This document shows, in pieces, positions 37,434 through 46,624 of a stretch of DNA of 64,000 bases. The translations under genes and the position numbers were made by a program. Source of the stretch: Shewanella colwelliana ATCC 39565 (lineage in GTDB: Bacteria; Pseudomonadota; Gammaproteobacteria; Enterobacterales; Shewanellaceae); assembly GCF_000518705.1 (NCBI RefSeq), contig NZ_JAEC01000004.1:280285-344284 (forward strand), in the 5' to 3' direction. Under the pieces are notes generated by a model that worked only from the letters and a program-made list of their open reading frames with translations, was not told where the DNA came from and ran no database searches. Within the stretch, counting starts at the first letter, position 1, and every line of letters begins with the position of its first letter.

Positions 37434-37901
37434 TTAAAACTCATCCGGAGCCAAATCGGGATCTAACCATTGAGCCCAACTGGATTGTTTTTGATTTTGC
37501 ATCAAAACCTGATTCACTCGCTTAGCCGCTCCCACCGCTTGCTTATCAAGATCGCGACTTGCTGGCGATATCACAGTAATATAGACCGGCTTACGATTAT
37601 GTAGGATGAGCACCTTACTGCCACTGCGGGCAGTGGCTCGCTCAACAACGCTTAAACCTGAGTGTTGCGTCATACCGCCAATATCTCTGTAAGCCGCTAC
37701 AAATTCACGATAAAAACGATGACCCACCCTGGTCATCGCGCGATTGAGTATCAGCCCATCAATCAAATCACTCTCCTGTTTAGGGAGCGCATCGCTGATA
37801 CTTTGCTGTTGGACTTGGTGGGCTTTGTTAATACCAGTATCTGCAGCTTGCGCAGTGACACTGCACAGCAGAAAAATTAGCCCGCCAAATCGATGGTTCA
37901 C
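37434..37901 (-). CDS. csgE: Curli periplasmic adaptor CsgE
   Basis: CsgE caps CsgG from the periplasm and guides curlin to it. The 155-residue precursor has a signal peptide ending TAQA and the domain LILNRAMTRVGHRFYREFVAAYRD...SGSKVLILHNRKPVY. It overlaps csgD by 4 bases (ATGA). Confidence 0.92.
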   Translation of the reverse strand: MNHRFGGLIFLLCSVTAQAADTGINKAHQVQQQSISDALPKQESDLIDGLILNRAMTRVGHRFYREFVAAYRDIGGMTQHSGLSVVERATARSGSKVLILHNRKPVYITVISPASRDLDKQAVGAAKRVNQVLMQNQKQSSWAQWLDPDLAPDEF

Positions 37902-38524
37902 TGCTGCACCTCATGCAGATGGGTCTGTGCCCATGCAATGGCTTGTCCGCGACTGGATACGCCAATTTTTCTAAACACGCGATAGAGATGAGTCTTAATA
38001 GTACTTTCGCTGACAAACAATTGATTAGCAATATCAATATTGGTGCTACCACTTAATAGCGCCTGCAGCACCTCTCGCTCTCTTACGGTCAAGTTATCAG
38101 CACCGTCAGCATAATCATCATCGGTAGCTGACGACAGTAACTGCTGCGGTATAATCGTTTGACCACGTAATACATTGCTTAAAGATTTACCCACCTCTTC
38201 AAGCGAAGCATCACTGAGAAAAACGGCGGCTGTAATGGGTGAAATAAGAAATCGAGCATCGATCTGTTGGGGATAATGTAACAAGACGACTCTGGCTGAG
38301 TGTCTCTTCTCTATCTGCTTTTGAATTTGATAGGCGCGTTGTACATCAACACTGGAAAGATCAATCACCACCAATGAGTAACTTGACTCATTCATGGTCG
38401 CTTCAACTTGCTCTGGAGACACTTTGGCTAGCTTAACTAAAAACTCTTGAGGCCATCGCGTATCCAATAAGTCGGTTAATAATTGCGATCGTGAAACCAC
38501 TACCCAGTTAATTACTTTGAACAT
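37898..38524 (-). CDS. csgD: CsgD-like LuxR family regulator of curli genes
   Basis: A 208-residue regulator with a receiver-like N-terminal domain lacking clear phosphorylation residues and a LuxR helix-turn-helix at about 145-200 (LTVREREVLQALLSGSTNIDIANQLFVSESTIKTHLYR). CsgD activates curlin genes in E. coli. I use ATG 38524, with GGAG upstream, over GTG 38533. It is the first gene of csgDEFG, in the same direction as the curlin gene upstream. Confidence 0.88.
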   Translation of the reverse strand: MFKVINWVVVSRSQLLTDLLDTRWPQEFLVKLAKVSPEQVEATMNESSYSLVVIDLSSVDVQRAYQIQKQIEKRHSARVVLLHYPQQIDARFLISPITAAVFLSDASLEEVGKSLSNVLRGQTIIPQQLLSSATDDDYADGADNLTVREREVLQALLSGSTNIDIANQLFVSESTIKTHLYRVFRKIGVSSRGQAIAWAQTHLHEVQQ

Positions 38525-38540
38525 CCTGCTCACTCCATGT

Positions 38541-38555
38541 CGCTACGTCGTAGCG
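38541..38555 (-). repeat. Short palindrome in the csgD leader
   Basis: CGCTAC and GTAGCG arms separated by three bases, 16 bases before the csgD start and just upstream of its ribosome binding site. It could be an operator or an mRNA hairpin; the latter would fit the heavy post-transcriptional control of csgD known in enterobacteria. Confidence 0.35.
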
Positions 38556-38689
38556 TATTTCCATTAGTTTCGCGACTATCATAACAACTAAAATCTAAAT
38601 AAAAACCATTCCTAAGATCCGACCTGATAAAAAAGATTAGAACAAATTAGCTGTTTAATCGCTTTTTTCACTATAAAATGCTGATAATA

Positions 38690-39247
38690 CTATTGATTAA
38701 CATGCCCTTGAGTCACCACAGTATTCTGCGAATTTCCCCACTGAGCAACAACCACACCATGCCCTGAACCATATTGGTTAATCGTTACCGCATTTTCGTA
38801 ACCCGTTTGATAGATAATGGCGCGATTATCATTGCCCTGTTGCTCAACATCTAATGACAAAGCTGTACCATACTGAGAAGCGACGACTAAATTATTAAAT
38901 CCTACCTGCAACAAACTCGCCTCAATAGCGATGCCATCTTGCCCCATTAAACTCCGATTACCACCGCCTTGTTGGCGAATATCAACAAAGATGTCAGTAC
39001 CGCTCTGCGTATTTAACGCTAAATTGGTCACACCTATCTGATGGATATCAGCATCCAGTGCATCACCAGACTGGTTGATGGCGGCTTTATTATTGAATGC
39101 CGATAATTCGTCAATCTCGCTCAAGTCAACGCTGGCAAGTGACGTAAACGAAACAAGGCTAATCAAAACCAGCACCAGCATCCCTAGTAAACTTCTATAG
39201 CGCTCGTAATTTTTACGCAGACTTCCCATGTGCGGTTTCTCTTCCAT
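38690..39247 (-). CDS. csgB: Curlin subunit, CsgB/CsgA-like
   Basis: A 185-residue secreted protein with a signal peptide (hydrophobic run 21-38) and five to six imperfect curlin repeats of about 22 residues, each with a QxGxxN turn: INQSGDALDADIHQIGVTN, TQSGTDIFVDIRQQGGGN, GQDGIAIEASLLQVGFNN, SQYGTALSLDVEQQGNDN, YQTGYENAVTINQYGSG. The repeats stack as a β-solenoid to form or nucleate the amyloid fibre. ATG 39247 is used; ATG 39229 with GGAAGAGAA before it is also possible. No second curlin gene adjoins it, so it may serve as sole subunit here or have a partner elsewhere. Confidence 0.85.
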   Translation of the reverse strand: MEEKPHMGSLRKNYERYRSLLGMLVLVLISLVSFTSLASVDLSEIDELSAFNNKAAINQSGDALDADIHQIGVTNLALNTQSGTDIFVDIRQQGGGNRSLMGQDGIAIEASLLQVGFNNLVVASQYGTALSLDVEQQGNDNRAIIYQTGYENAVTINQYGSGHGVVVAQWGNSQNTVVTQGHVNQ

Positions 39248-39458
39248 TTAATCTGCAAAGATTATCACCTCATCACAAGCATCCTTCGTCCCCAAAGAGT
39301 ATTAAGTCACCCTAGACTAATAGCCTATTCAACCGAAAGGTCTAATACTTTACTACTATAAAAAAGCAGATCTACAGGTCTGTTGCATGAACTAAGGAGC
39401 TGACAGTTTGAAAGTTAAAGTGTGCAAGATGACAGATGCCCATCCTTCTATTGCAGGC

Positions 39459-39489
39459 AAAAAAATACCAGCCACTTGGCTGGTATTTT
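39459..39489 (-). terminator. Rho-independent terminator after cctA
   Basis: Thirteen-base arms AAAATACCAGCCA and TGGCTGGTATTTT around CT, with T tracts on both sides; 16 bases past the cctA stop. The gap 39248-39505 otherwise holds no gene. Confidence 0.9.
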
Positions 39490-39505
39490 CAATCTCTTAT
39501 TGAGA

Positions 39506-39856
39506 TTACTTATTTAATACTGACTCTGCAGTACGGCCATCATCATGGCAACTGTCACAAGCTGGTTTATCACCAACATTAGAGTCATGTGGCGCATGGC
39601 AATCTGCACACATAAGGTTGCCATCATGTGGCTGATGCACCGCATCCATTTCAGCTAGCGTACCATGACAGCTTTGGCACTGCTCAAACTCATGAGCACC
39701 GTCTGCTGAAGGTTCGCCGTCAGCATGACATGCTTCACAACCATCCATCTCAGCATGCATTTCAGCAAGTTCTTGTGGCTCAGCCATCGCTACTGGAGAC
39801 AAGGCTAACGCCGCTAGACCAGCACCAAATAACGCACTTAAAATTTTCTTGCTCAC
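39506..39856 (-). CDS. cctA: Small tetraheme cytochrome c (CctA/STC)
   Basis: A 116-residue periplasmic cytochrome with signal peptide [24 protein letters not shown] and four CxxCH heme sites (CEACH, CQSCH, CADCH, CDSCH). It is almost collinear with S. oneidensis CctA ([47 protein letters not shown]). CctA shuttles electrons across the periplasm between the quinol-linked cytochromes and terminal reductases. The start is GTG at 39856 with AGAGG upstream; the longer frame adds a non-signal stretch. Confidence 0.95.
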   Translation of the reverse strand: MSKKILSALFGAGLAALALSPVAMAEPQELAEMHAEMDGCEACHADGEPSADGAHEFEQCQSCHGTLAEMDAVHQPHDGNLMCADCHAPHDSNVGDKPACDSCHDDGRTAESVLNK

Positions 39857-40062
39857 GATAATATCCTCTTTATATTTGGCATTGTGGGTTAGTTTTATAT
39901 GGTCCCATCTAGCCGTCATCCAATTTGCACAACTAGGCTTAAAATAGCTAAGGATTGGCTGATTGGCAACTTTTATGTCGGCGCAATCGTAACAATTCCG
40001 TTATCGACAAAACGTGCGCTTAATCAAATATCTATGACTTACACCACTAAACCAAGGTTATA

Positions 40063-40078
40063 CGTGAGTTTTGTCACA
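40063..40078. promoter_or_regulatory. Candidate CRP site upstream of cctA
   Basis: CGTGA-GTTTTG-TCACA matches TGTGA-N6-TCACA with one mismatch. It lies about 210 bases before the cctA start and about 90 bases past the htpX stop region. CRP controls anaerobic cytochromes in Shewanella. The 39857-40227 gap holds this site, a terminator and no gene. Confidence 0.5.
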
Positions 40079-40170
40079 GCCCTACCATGCAATTGAACAT
40101 CTATTGTCTGCGGTCATCATCCCCCCCTGCATTAATTCAGCAATCTAACCATAGGCAGAAAACCTTAGTG

Positions 40171-40208
40171 TTTTAAAACGACAAACGGGAGCCGAAGCTC
40201 CCGTTTGA
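40171..40208 (-). terminator. Rho-independent terminator after htpX
   Basis: AAACGGGAGC and GCTCCCGTTT form the stem. The minus-strand loop is TTCG, a very stable tetraloop, and TGTCGTTTT follows. It is 20 bases past the htpX stop. Confidence 0.85.
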
Positions 40209-40227
40209 TAACCAATATTGTGATTGA

Positions 40228-41091
40228 TTATTTTGCTTTTAGCGCCGCAATACGTTTTTCAAGTGGCGGGTGACTCATCATGAGTTCTGCCATCGACTTC
40301 TTGCCATTGATACCAAACGCTGCCATTTGCGCAGGCATAGCCCCTGTTTCTGGGCCTTGGCGTAAACGATCTAACGCTGCAATCATTTTTTGTTTGCCAG
40401 CAAGCTTAGCGCCGCCCTCGTCAGCCTTGAATTCACGAATACGAGAGAAGTAAGCCACAATCATCGATGCCAAAATACCAAACAACATATCCAGGACAAA
40501 AACCACTGCCATATAGGCGAACATTCCTAGGCCTTCACCCTCTTCGTCGTTACTGGCGACAAAGTTATTGATGATCCCGGCAACAACACGCGCTGCGAAG
40601 ATAACAAAAGTGTTTACCACACCTTGAATTAGGGTCAAGGTCACCATGTCACCGTTAGCAACATGACTCACTTCGTGGGCAAGCACCCCTTCAATCTCAT
40701 CTTGAGTCATGCCGTATAACAAACCACTACTTACGGCTACCAACGAATTGTCTTTACTCGGTCCCGTTGCAAACGCATTAAGCTCTGGCGATTGGTAAAT
40801 AGCAACTTCTGGCATTTTAATGCCAGCTTGCTCAGCCTGGCGTGCAACTGTTTCTAACAACCAACGCTCTGTGTCATCACGTGGAGTGGTGATCACTTCG
40901 CATCCCATGGTCTTTTTAGCCATCCACTTAGAGATAGCCAAACTGATAAATGCACCACCGAAACCAAAGATAGCTGCAAAGACTAACAAGCCGCCCATCG
41001 TTGAGGTATTAACCCCTAAAATTGACATCACGATTGACGCAACTAGCAAAATCGCCATATTCGTCGCAATCAATAAAAAAATACGCTTCAT
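40228..41091 (-). CDS. htpX: Membrane protease HtpX
   Basis: HtpX is a zinc metalloprotease (M48) that degrades damaged inner-membrane proteins. The 287-residue protein has N-terminal helices ([33 protein letters not shown]), the active site HEVSH (in [12 protein letters not shown]), two more helices, and the distal zinc Glu in [11 protein letters not shown] 41091 follows AGGAGCTTAC; the frame start at 41112 has no such signal. Confidence 0.95.
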   Translation of the reverse strand: MKRIFLLIATNMAILLVASIVMSILGVNTSTMGGLLVFAAIFGFGGAFISLAISKWMAKKTMGCEVITTPRDDTERWLLETVARQAEQAGIKMPEVAIYQSPELNAFATGPSKDNSLVAVSSGLLYGMTQDEIEGVLAHEVSHVANGDMVTLTLIQGVVNTFVIFAARVVAGIINNFVASNDEEGEGLGMFAYMAVVFVLDMLFGILASMIVAYFSRIREFKADEGGAKLAGKQKMIAALDRLRQGPETGAMPAQMAAFGINGKKSMAELMMSHPPLEKRIAALKAK

Positions 41092-41339
41092 GTAAGCTCC
41101 TATAAGACACACTATTGTGCCAATTTAACCCTATAACGACATAATATGTCCGAAAATTCAAATCTCAAGGGGTAAACGTAAAAATAAATCCATCACTGAT
41201 TAATTTCAGTGCAAATCACGGAATTAATCCAAGTCACGCAGTCTAGAAGTCGATGCTTAAGCCAATCTTAAATAAGCCGTAAGTTAATAAGATAGGCCAT
41301 TAAACTTAGTTAATTAACAAACAAATAGACGAAGAACGA

Positions 41340-42011
41340 CTAAGACAACGCATCGATATCACAATAGCCAGCAGCCGTTGCCACGTTTCGACTCGGCAGA
41401 TAAGGAACAACACCTAGGCAGGGTGATGCCATTAACTCGGTTAATGTTGTCAGGTTTTCTTGTAGATAAGCCATGTTGGGATCTGTAACATTAGCTACCC
41501 AACCTGCCAAGGTTAAACCATCGGCCAATATCGCCTCTTGGGTTAACACCGCATGATTTAAACAGCCCAACTTTACACCCACCACTAAAATCACTGGCAT
41601 AGATAATTGCTTAACCGCCTGAGATAAAAACTCGCCCCCCCCCAATGGCAGACGCCAGCCCCCCGCACCTTCTACCAGCATCAGATCGGCACTGCTAAGA
41701 GGTAACGTCTCTAAATGCTGGCAAATTGCATCGACACTCAAACCTATGCCAAGGTGTTTAGCCGCAATGTGAGGCGCGATAGCGGGTTCAAACGAAAATG
41801 GATTTACTTGTGAGTAATCCAACTTCACGCTGGACTGAGCTATTAATGATAAAGCATCGGTATTTCTCAGCCCCTCTGGCGTCACCTCGCAACCCGAGGC
41901 AATTGGCTTTAATCCCAACGTCGAGCCTCTTGCTTGCGCCGCATGCAGCAGCGCCGAACTCACAAAAGTTTTGCCACAATCGGTATCGGTTCCGGTTACA
42001 AAATAGCGCAT
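41340..42011 (-). CDS. bioD: Dethiobiotin synthetase BioD
   Basis: BioD closes the ureido ring from DAPA, CO2 and ATP. The 223-residue protein has the P-loop GTDTDCGKT, KPIASGCE and VEGAGGWRLPL. Its start overlaps the bioC stop by 16 bases. It is the last gene of bioBFCD. No clear terminator was seen after it; 41092-41339 holds only the htpX upstream region. Confidence 0.95.
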   Translation of the reverse strand: MRYFVTGTDTDCGKTFVSSALLHAAQARGSTLGLKPIASGCEVTPEGLRNTDALSLIAQSSVKLDYSQVNPFSFEPAIAPHIAAKHLGIGLSVDAICQHLETLPLSSADLMLVEGAGGWRLPLGGGEFLSQAVKQLSMPVILVVGVKLGCLNHAVLTQEAILADGLTLAGWVANVTDPNMAYLQENLTTLTELMASPCLGVVPYLPSRNVATAAGYCDIDALS

Positions 42012-42793
42012 GGTTCACCTATTAATTTTCCGCGTACAATCATGATCTGATAGGTCAATGGTAAGCCCTGTGGCTGACGAATCGCTTCAGCGCGCGAAGT
42101 AAGCTGTTGCCAATCTTGCCGACCTCGAAGTCGCGCCTGCTGTGATGCATTATCTGTCGTTGCCCTTACCGATGCGCCCACCCCTTTTATCGAATAAAGC
42201 AAAGGCTTTAACTCGTCAAAATAAACCGTAAACTCTTGACAAACAATAGTTAACTGTTGCCATTGCTGGGCATCAAAGCAGGCATTAATCCTATCTAAAT
42301 GATTAAAATCATTTACCCGTAAACCTAACTGTTTTAGCTCATCGAGACTGCCATGACCAACAATAGCTAAATGGCACTCGCCATTAGGCTGCAGCACTCT
42401 CTCTATTTCAGCCACGGCACTTTGTAGGTCTTCACACCACTGCAACGCCAAGTTTGAATACACCAGCGCCACGCTATCATTTTTTAAAGGCAGCGCCTGT
42501 GCATCGGCACATAGTGGTATTTGCTCTGGTTGCGTGATTCCTAACTGATTAAGCATGCCCGGTGCAATATCGACCGCTACAACATCACTGACACCCGATA
42601 GTGCTGAAAAATCAGTCCCAGGCCCACAGCCCAAGTCGAGCAAACGACCACTGGCATTAATTGAGTTAAACAAGTGTTTTGCTGTACTGCGCTGCACCAC
42701 ATCATGGCGTTGATAGTCACTCGCCGCGAGAGAGAAACATTGCGCAATAGTCGACTGTTTACCATAAAACGATGCTTGTGACCCTGTTTTCAC
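41996..42793 (-). CDS. bioC: Malonyl-ACP O-methyltransferase BioC
   Basis: BioC methylates malonyl-ACP to start pimeloyl synthesis. The 265-residue class I methyltransferase has the SAM motif LLDLGCGPGTD (about 53-63), VVAVDIAPGML and VYSNLALQWCEDL. The start is GTG with AGGAACC upstream. Confidence 0.93.
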   Translation of the reverse strand: MKTGSQASFYGKQSTIAQCFSLAASDYQRHDVVQRSTAKHLFNSINASGRLLDLGCGPGTDFSALSGVSDVVAVDIAPGMLNQLGITQPEQIPLCADAQALPLKNDSVALVYSNLALQWCEDLQSAVAEIERVLQPNGECHLAIVGHGSLDELKQLGLRVNDFNHLDRINACFDAQQWQQLTIVCQEFTVYFDELKPLLYSIKGVGASVRATTDNASQQARLRGRQDWQQLTSRAEAIRQPQGLPLTYQIMIVRGKLIGEPCAIL

Positions 42794-42871
42794 TACTTCA
42801 GGTTCCTATAAATATGTAATTCTCAATACTAGGTTTTGGACAAAGACCTGGAGAGGCTGCACAAAATTGAA

Positions 42872-44023
42872 TCAGCGCTCTGAACTAAGGGCGCTAGCTA
42901 AACAACTGACTAACATGTCGATCTGCGAATGGCTATGGTTAACGTTAAGGGTGATGCGCAAACGAGCACTGCCTTTAGGTACTGTGGGCGGACGAATCGC
43001 GCCAACCCAGATCCCAGCTTGCTTAAGGTATTCGAACACCCGCTGTAACGACTCCAGCTTGCCAACGATAATCGGTTGGATCGGCGTGTTAGAATCAGTT
43101 ATCGCCACGCCTGATTGCAGACATAGCGCTTTAAAATACGCAATATTATCAGTTAACTTCTGCTGCAGCTCACCAGTTTCAATCGCCAATGACACCGCAC
43201 AATTGACAGCGTAAGCCGCACTCGGCGACAAAGCCGTCGAATAGATATAATCGCGCGCATTGGCAACGAGAAAATCGATACAAGCACGAGAACCTAATAT
43301 CGCCGCACCCTGGCCACCAAGGGCTTTACCGAAAGTCACCACTTGAATGTCGCAATTATGGGCATTGGCTTGCTGTTGTGCACTTAAAACACCAAAACCG
43401 TGCGCATCATCGACTATCAGCCAGCTCCCCTGCTGCGTACAGGTTTTATAGAGCTGTGAGAGTGGCGCAACGTCACCATCCATACTGAACACACTTTCAG
43501 TGACCAGCGCCAATGGCTGATGAGCCTTAATTAGCCGCTGCGCAGCTAGTAGATCATTGTGTGAAAATCGCCTTAAGGTAGCACCACTTTCACGCAGACC
43601 ATCAATTAACGACGCATGGATCAGCTTATCCGCAACTACCGTATCACCCGTGCCAAACAAGGTTTTCATTAACGCACTATTGGCGCTAAAGCCAGAGCAA
43701 AATAGCAAGGCTGCCTCATGACCTGTCGCCTTGCAAAGGCTAGATTCTAGCTCTGCATGGGCATCGCCGTACCCCGTCACTAATGGCGAGGCGCCGCTGC
43801 CAACACCATAGCGTCTTGCGCCTTCAACCAACGCATCGATCAATTGAGGCGACACACTCAAGCCCAAATAATCATTGCTACTGAAGTTAAGGTAATGCTG
43901 CGCCTCACAGGAAAACTGGTTAGGGGAGCTTGCCGTTTGTGTCAGTTGTACCCGAGCCCGTAATAGCCCCGCAGCTTGCGCCGCGACTTTTGCCTGAGCA
44001 ATTTTCGCCGACAGCCCTGTCAT
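42872..44023 (-). CDS. bioF: 8-amino-7-oxononanoate synthase BioF
   Basis: A PLP enzyme that condenses pimeloyl-ACP with alanine. The 383-residue protein shows FSSNDYLGLS, GSGASPLVTGYGDAHAELE, VDDAHGFGVLS and the PLP lysine in VVTFGKALGGQGA. It lies 28 bases after bioB. Confidence 0.96.
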   Translation of the reverse strand: MTGLSAKIAQAKVAAQAAGLLRARVQLTQTASSPNQFSCEAQHYLNFSSNDYLGLSVSPQLIDALVEGARRYGVGSGASPLVTGYGDAHAELESSLCKATGHEAALLFCSGFSANSALMKTLFGTGDTVVADKLIHASLIDGLRESGATLRRFSHNDLLAAQRLIKAHQPLALVTESVFSMDGDVAPLSQLYKTCTQQGSWLIVDDAHGFGVLSAQQQANAHNCDIQVVTFGKALGGQGAAILGSRACIDFLVANARDYIYSTALSPSAAYAVNCAVSLAIETGELQQKLTDNIAYFKALCLQSGVAITDSNTPIQPIIVGKLESLQRVFEYLKQAGIWVGAIRPPTVPKGSARLRITLNVNHSHSQIDMLVSCLASALSSER

Positions 44024-44051
44024 ACTAGAGACTCACCCGCGCAAGGCTCAT

Positions 44052-45104
44052 TTACAGTGCGCCCGCATCATAAAATGCCTGACTCTGTTTGTCTTTTAGT
44101 GCCTGTGCTTTAGCAAACACGGCTTTATCATCTTCCACCATAGCAGCCTTCCCCTGTTCAGGGTGCAGTCCTAGGCGTTTAAGTAAAGCCATATCGTCAT
44201 TTTCTTCAGGGTTACTAGTCGTAAGCAACTTGCAGCCATAAAAAATAGAGTTAGCGCCAGCAAAGAAACACATCGACTGCAATTCATCACTCATCTTCTC
44301 GCGCCCTGCTGACAAACGCACCCGCGATAAAGGCATAACAATACGCGCAACGGCGATGGTGCGGACAAACTCAAGCGGATCAAGATCATCCAAGTTTTCA
44401 AATGGTGTTCCGGCAACCTTCACCAACATATTGATCGGTACTGAATCTGGGTGCTTTTCCATGTTGGCAAGCTGTTGCAACAATCCAGCTCTATCCGTTG
44501 CCTGCTCGCCCATACCAACAATGCCCCCAGAACAGACTTTCATGCCTGCGGCACGAACATTTGATAGGGTATCAAGCCGCTCTTGGTAGGTACGCGTGGT
44601 AATAATGTCGCCATAATACTCAGGAGAAGTATCAAGGTTGTGGTTGTAATAATCCAAGCCCGCATCAGCCAGTTCACTCGCTTGCGAAGGAGAAAGCATG
44701 CCGAGTGTCATGCACGTTTCCATCCCCATCGCCTTCACTTCACTCACCATATCTTTAAGGTATGGCATATCTCTTTGATGAGGATTACGCCAAGCGGCTC
44801 CCATACAAAAACGTGATGCGCCGGCGGCTTTCGCGGCACGTGCTTCGGTTAGTACCTTATCAATTTCTATCAGACGTTCTTTCTCAAGCCCGGTATCATA
44901 GCGAGCACTTTGCGGACAATATTTGCAATCTTCTGGGCATGCACCCGTTTTAATCGACAAAAGTCGGCTTATCTGAATCTCATTGGGATCGAAGTTTTCA
45001 CGATGTATGCTATGGGCCTTGAACAATAGATCGTTCATAGGAAGTGAAAAAAGCGCTTCTATTTCATCGCGCTGCCAATCATGGCGAAGTTGAACTTGAG
45101 ACAT
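44052..45104 (-). CDS. bioB: Biotin synthase BioB
   Basis: A radical SAM enzyme that inserts sulfur into dethiobiotin. The 350-residue protein has the cluster motif [10 protein letters not shown] (CxxxCxxC), and further cluster ligands in the [13 protein letters not shown] and YNHNLDTS regions. It is first gene of bioBFCD, divergent from bioA. Confidence 0.97.
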   Translation of the reverse strand: MSQVQLRHDWQRDEIEALFSLPMNDLLFKAHSIHRENFDPNEIQISRLLSIKTGACPEDCKYCPQSARYDTGLEKERLIEIDKVLTEARAAKAAGASRFCMGAAWRNPHQRDMPYLKDMVSEVKAMGMETCMTLGMLSPSQASELADAGLDYYNHNLDTSPEYYGDIITTRTYQERLDTLSNVRAAGMKVCSGGIVGMGEQATDRAGLLQQLANMEKHPDSVPINMLVKVAGTPFENLDDLDPLEFVRTIAVARIVMPLSRVRLSAGREKMSDELQSMCFFAGANSIFYGCKLLTTSNPEENDDMALLKRLGLHPEQGKAAMVEDDKAVFAKAQALKDKQSQAFYDAGAL

Positions 45105-45178
45105 TGATACCAGCCCTTACTCTAATCTATTATTACCGCGGCACTGGGTTTAACCACGACATTTATGTTGATTAGCAT

Positions 45179-45232
45179 ACCGTTAGGTCTTAATCTGTCA
45201 ACGCCAACCAGTTTACCAAGTTTACTAACGGT
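45179..45232. promoter_or_regulatory. Inverted repeat in the bioB-bioA control region
   Basis: ACCGTTAG (45179-45186) and CTAACGGT (45225-45232) are perfect 8-base inverted arms 38 bases apart, in the 152-bp region between divergent bioB and bioA. In many gammaproteobacteria BirA represses both promoters from such a region, but I do not see the E. coli type operator, so the link to BirA is only an inference. Confidence 0.35.
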
Positions 45233-45256
45233 TAATTTTTAACCAAGGAAACCATT

Positions 45257-46591
45257 ATGTCTTCATACCCCACCATTGACTACGACTTCGATCAGCAACA
45301 TATATGGCACCCTTATACTTCTATGACTCACGCCCTACCAACATTTGGGGTGGTAGCAGCTAACGGTTGCGAGTTAGTGTTAGACAATGGTAAAGCGCTG
45401 ATCGATGGTACCAGTTCTTGGTGGGCCTGTGTCCATGGCTACGGACACCCGCAGATCCTTGCCGCCATGAACGCACAACTCCACACCTTAAGTCACGTCA
45501 TGTTTGGCGGCATCACCCATCACAGCGCTATTGAGGTGAGTAAGCAACTGGTAGCCATGACCAGTGATAACTTAACTAAAGTGTTTTTGGCCGATTCTGG
45601 CTCCATCGCGGTCGAAGTTGCCATGAAGATGGCACTGCAATACTGGCAGGGGCGTCAGCAACCCAAAAAACAGCGCATATTAACAGTTAAAAATGGCTAT
45701 CACGGTGACACGTTTGCCGCCATGAGTGTGTGTGATCCCGAGGGCGGTATGCACACAATGTTTGGCAATGCTGTTACCCAACAGCTGTTTGTCGATGCGC
45801 CGCAAACCCCTTTTGGTGCAACGCTACTAGCCGATGATCTGACCGCCATGCATCTGATGTTAACCAACCAGCATGAGTCCGTCGCCGCCGTGATCATAGA
45901 GCCAATTATGCAAGGTGCTGGGGGAATGCGTTTTTACAGCGCTGATTATCTTAAAGCATTGCGGGCATTATGTGATGAGTTCAATGTGCTACTGATCTTA
46001 GATGAAATTGCCACAGGATTTGGCCGCACAGGTAAACTGTTTGCCTATGAGCATGCCGATATTGAAGCCGACATCCTTTGTGTAGGTAAAGCGCTCACAG
46101 GCGGTTATATTTCGCTGGCGGCAACCTTGTGTAGTGACGAAGTCGCCCAAGGCATTAGTGACTCACCATCTGGTGTGTTTATGCATGGCCCCACTTTCAT
46201 GGGCAACCCGTTAGCCTGCGCTGCGGCCAGTGCTAGCCTATCGCTGATTGCAAATAATGAGTGGCAAGCCCAGGTGTCGCAAATCGAAACCCAGATGTGC
46301 CAGGAGCTTGCCGAGGCCAGCCACTTTGACGGCGTCAAGGATGTACGAGTATTAGGCGCGGTCGGCGTAATTGAGATGAATAGACAGTTGAATACCGCCG
46401 CACTTCAGCAGCAATTTGTCGATCTAGGGGTATGGATCCGTCCATTTTCCAATTTAATCTACATCATGCCGCCCTACTGCATCAGCCAGAGTCAATTAAC
46501 AACACTCACCCAGGCAATGAAAACGGTGGCTAAATCTGTTGGTCAGCAAACTACTGCTAAAACTGACACCCAGTTTATTAGTCATGGCTAA
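45257..46591 (+). CDS. bioA: DAPA aminotransferase BioA
   Basis: A PLP aminotransferase converting KAPA to DAPA with SAM as amino donor. The 444-residue protein has HIWHPYTSM, GTSSWWACVHGYGHP, LLILDEIATGFGRTG and the PLP lysine in LCVGKALTGGYI. AAGGAAACC precedes the ATG. It is convergent with the GGDEF gene downstream. Confidence 0.96.
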   Translation: MSSYPTIDYDFDQQHIWHPYTSMTHALPTFGVVAANGCELVLDNGKALIDGTSSWWACVHGYGHPQILAAMNAQLHTLSHVMFGGITHHSAIEVSKQLVAMTSDNLTKVFLADSGSIAVEVAMKMALQYWQGRQQPKKQRILTVKNGYHGDTFAAMSVCDPEGGMHTMFGNAVTQQLFVDAPQTPFGATLLADDLTAMHLMLTNQHESVAAVIIEPIMQGAGGMRFYSADYLKALRALCDEFNVLLILDEIATGFGRTGKLFAYEHADIEADILCVGKALTGGYISLAATLCSDEVAQGISDSPSGVFMHGPTFMGNPLACAAASASLSLIANNEWQAQVSQIETQMCQELAEASHFDGVKDVRVLGAVGVIEMNRQLNTAALQQQFVDLGVWIRPFSNLIYIMPPYCISQSQLTTLTQAMKTVAKSVGQQTTAKTDTQFISHG

Positions 46592-46624
46592 CCCATTTAA
46601 CCACCCACATCTTTTGAGTTAATG

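Noticed and set aside
39403..39510. Short plus-strand frame (about 31 codons) with AAGGAG and a TTG start
   Set aside because: It runs through the cctA terminator hairpin and has no family likeness; a chance frame is more likely.
41636..41644. C-rich homopolymer in bioD as a second phase-variable tract
   Set aside because: The bioD frame is intact across it and full length, so there is no sign of switching.
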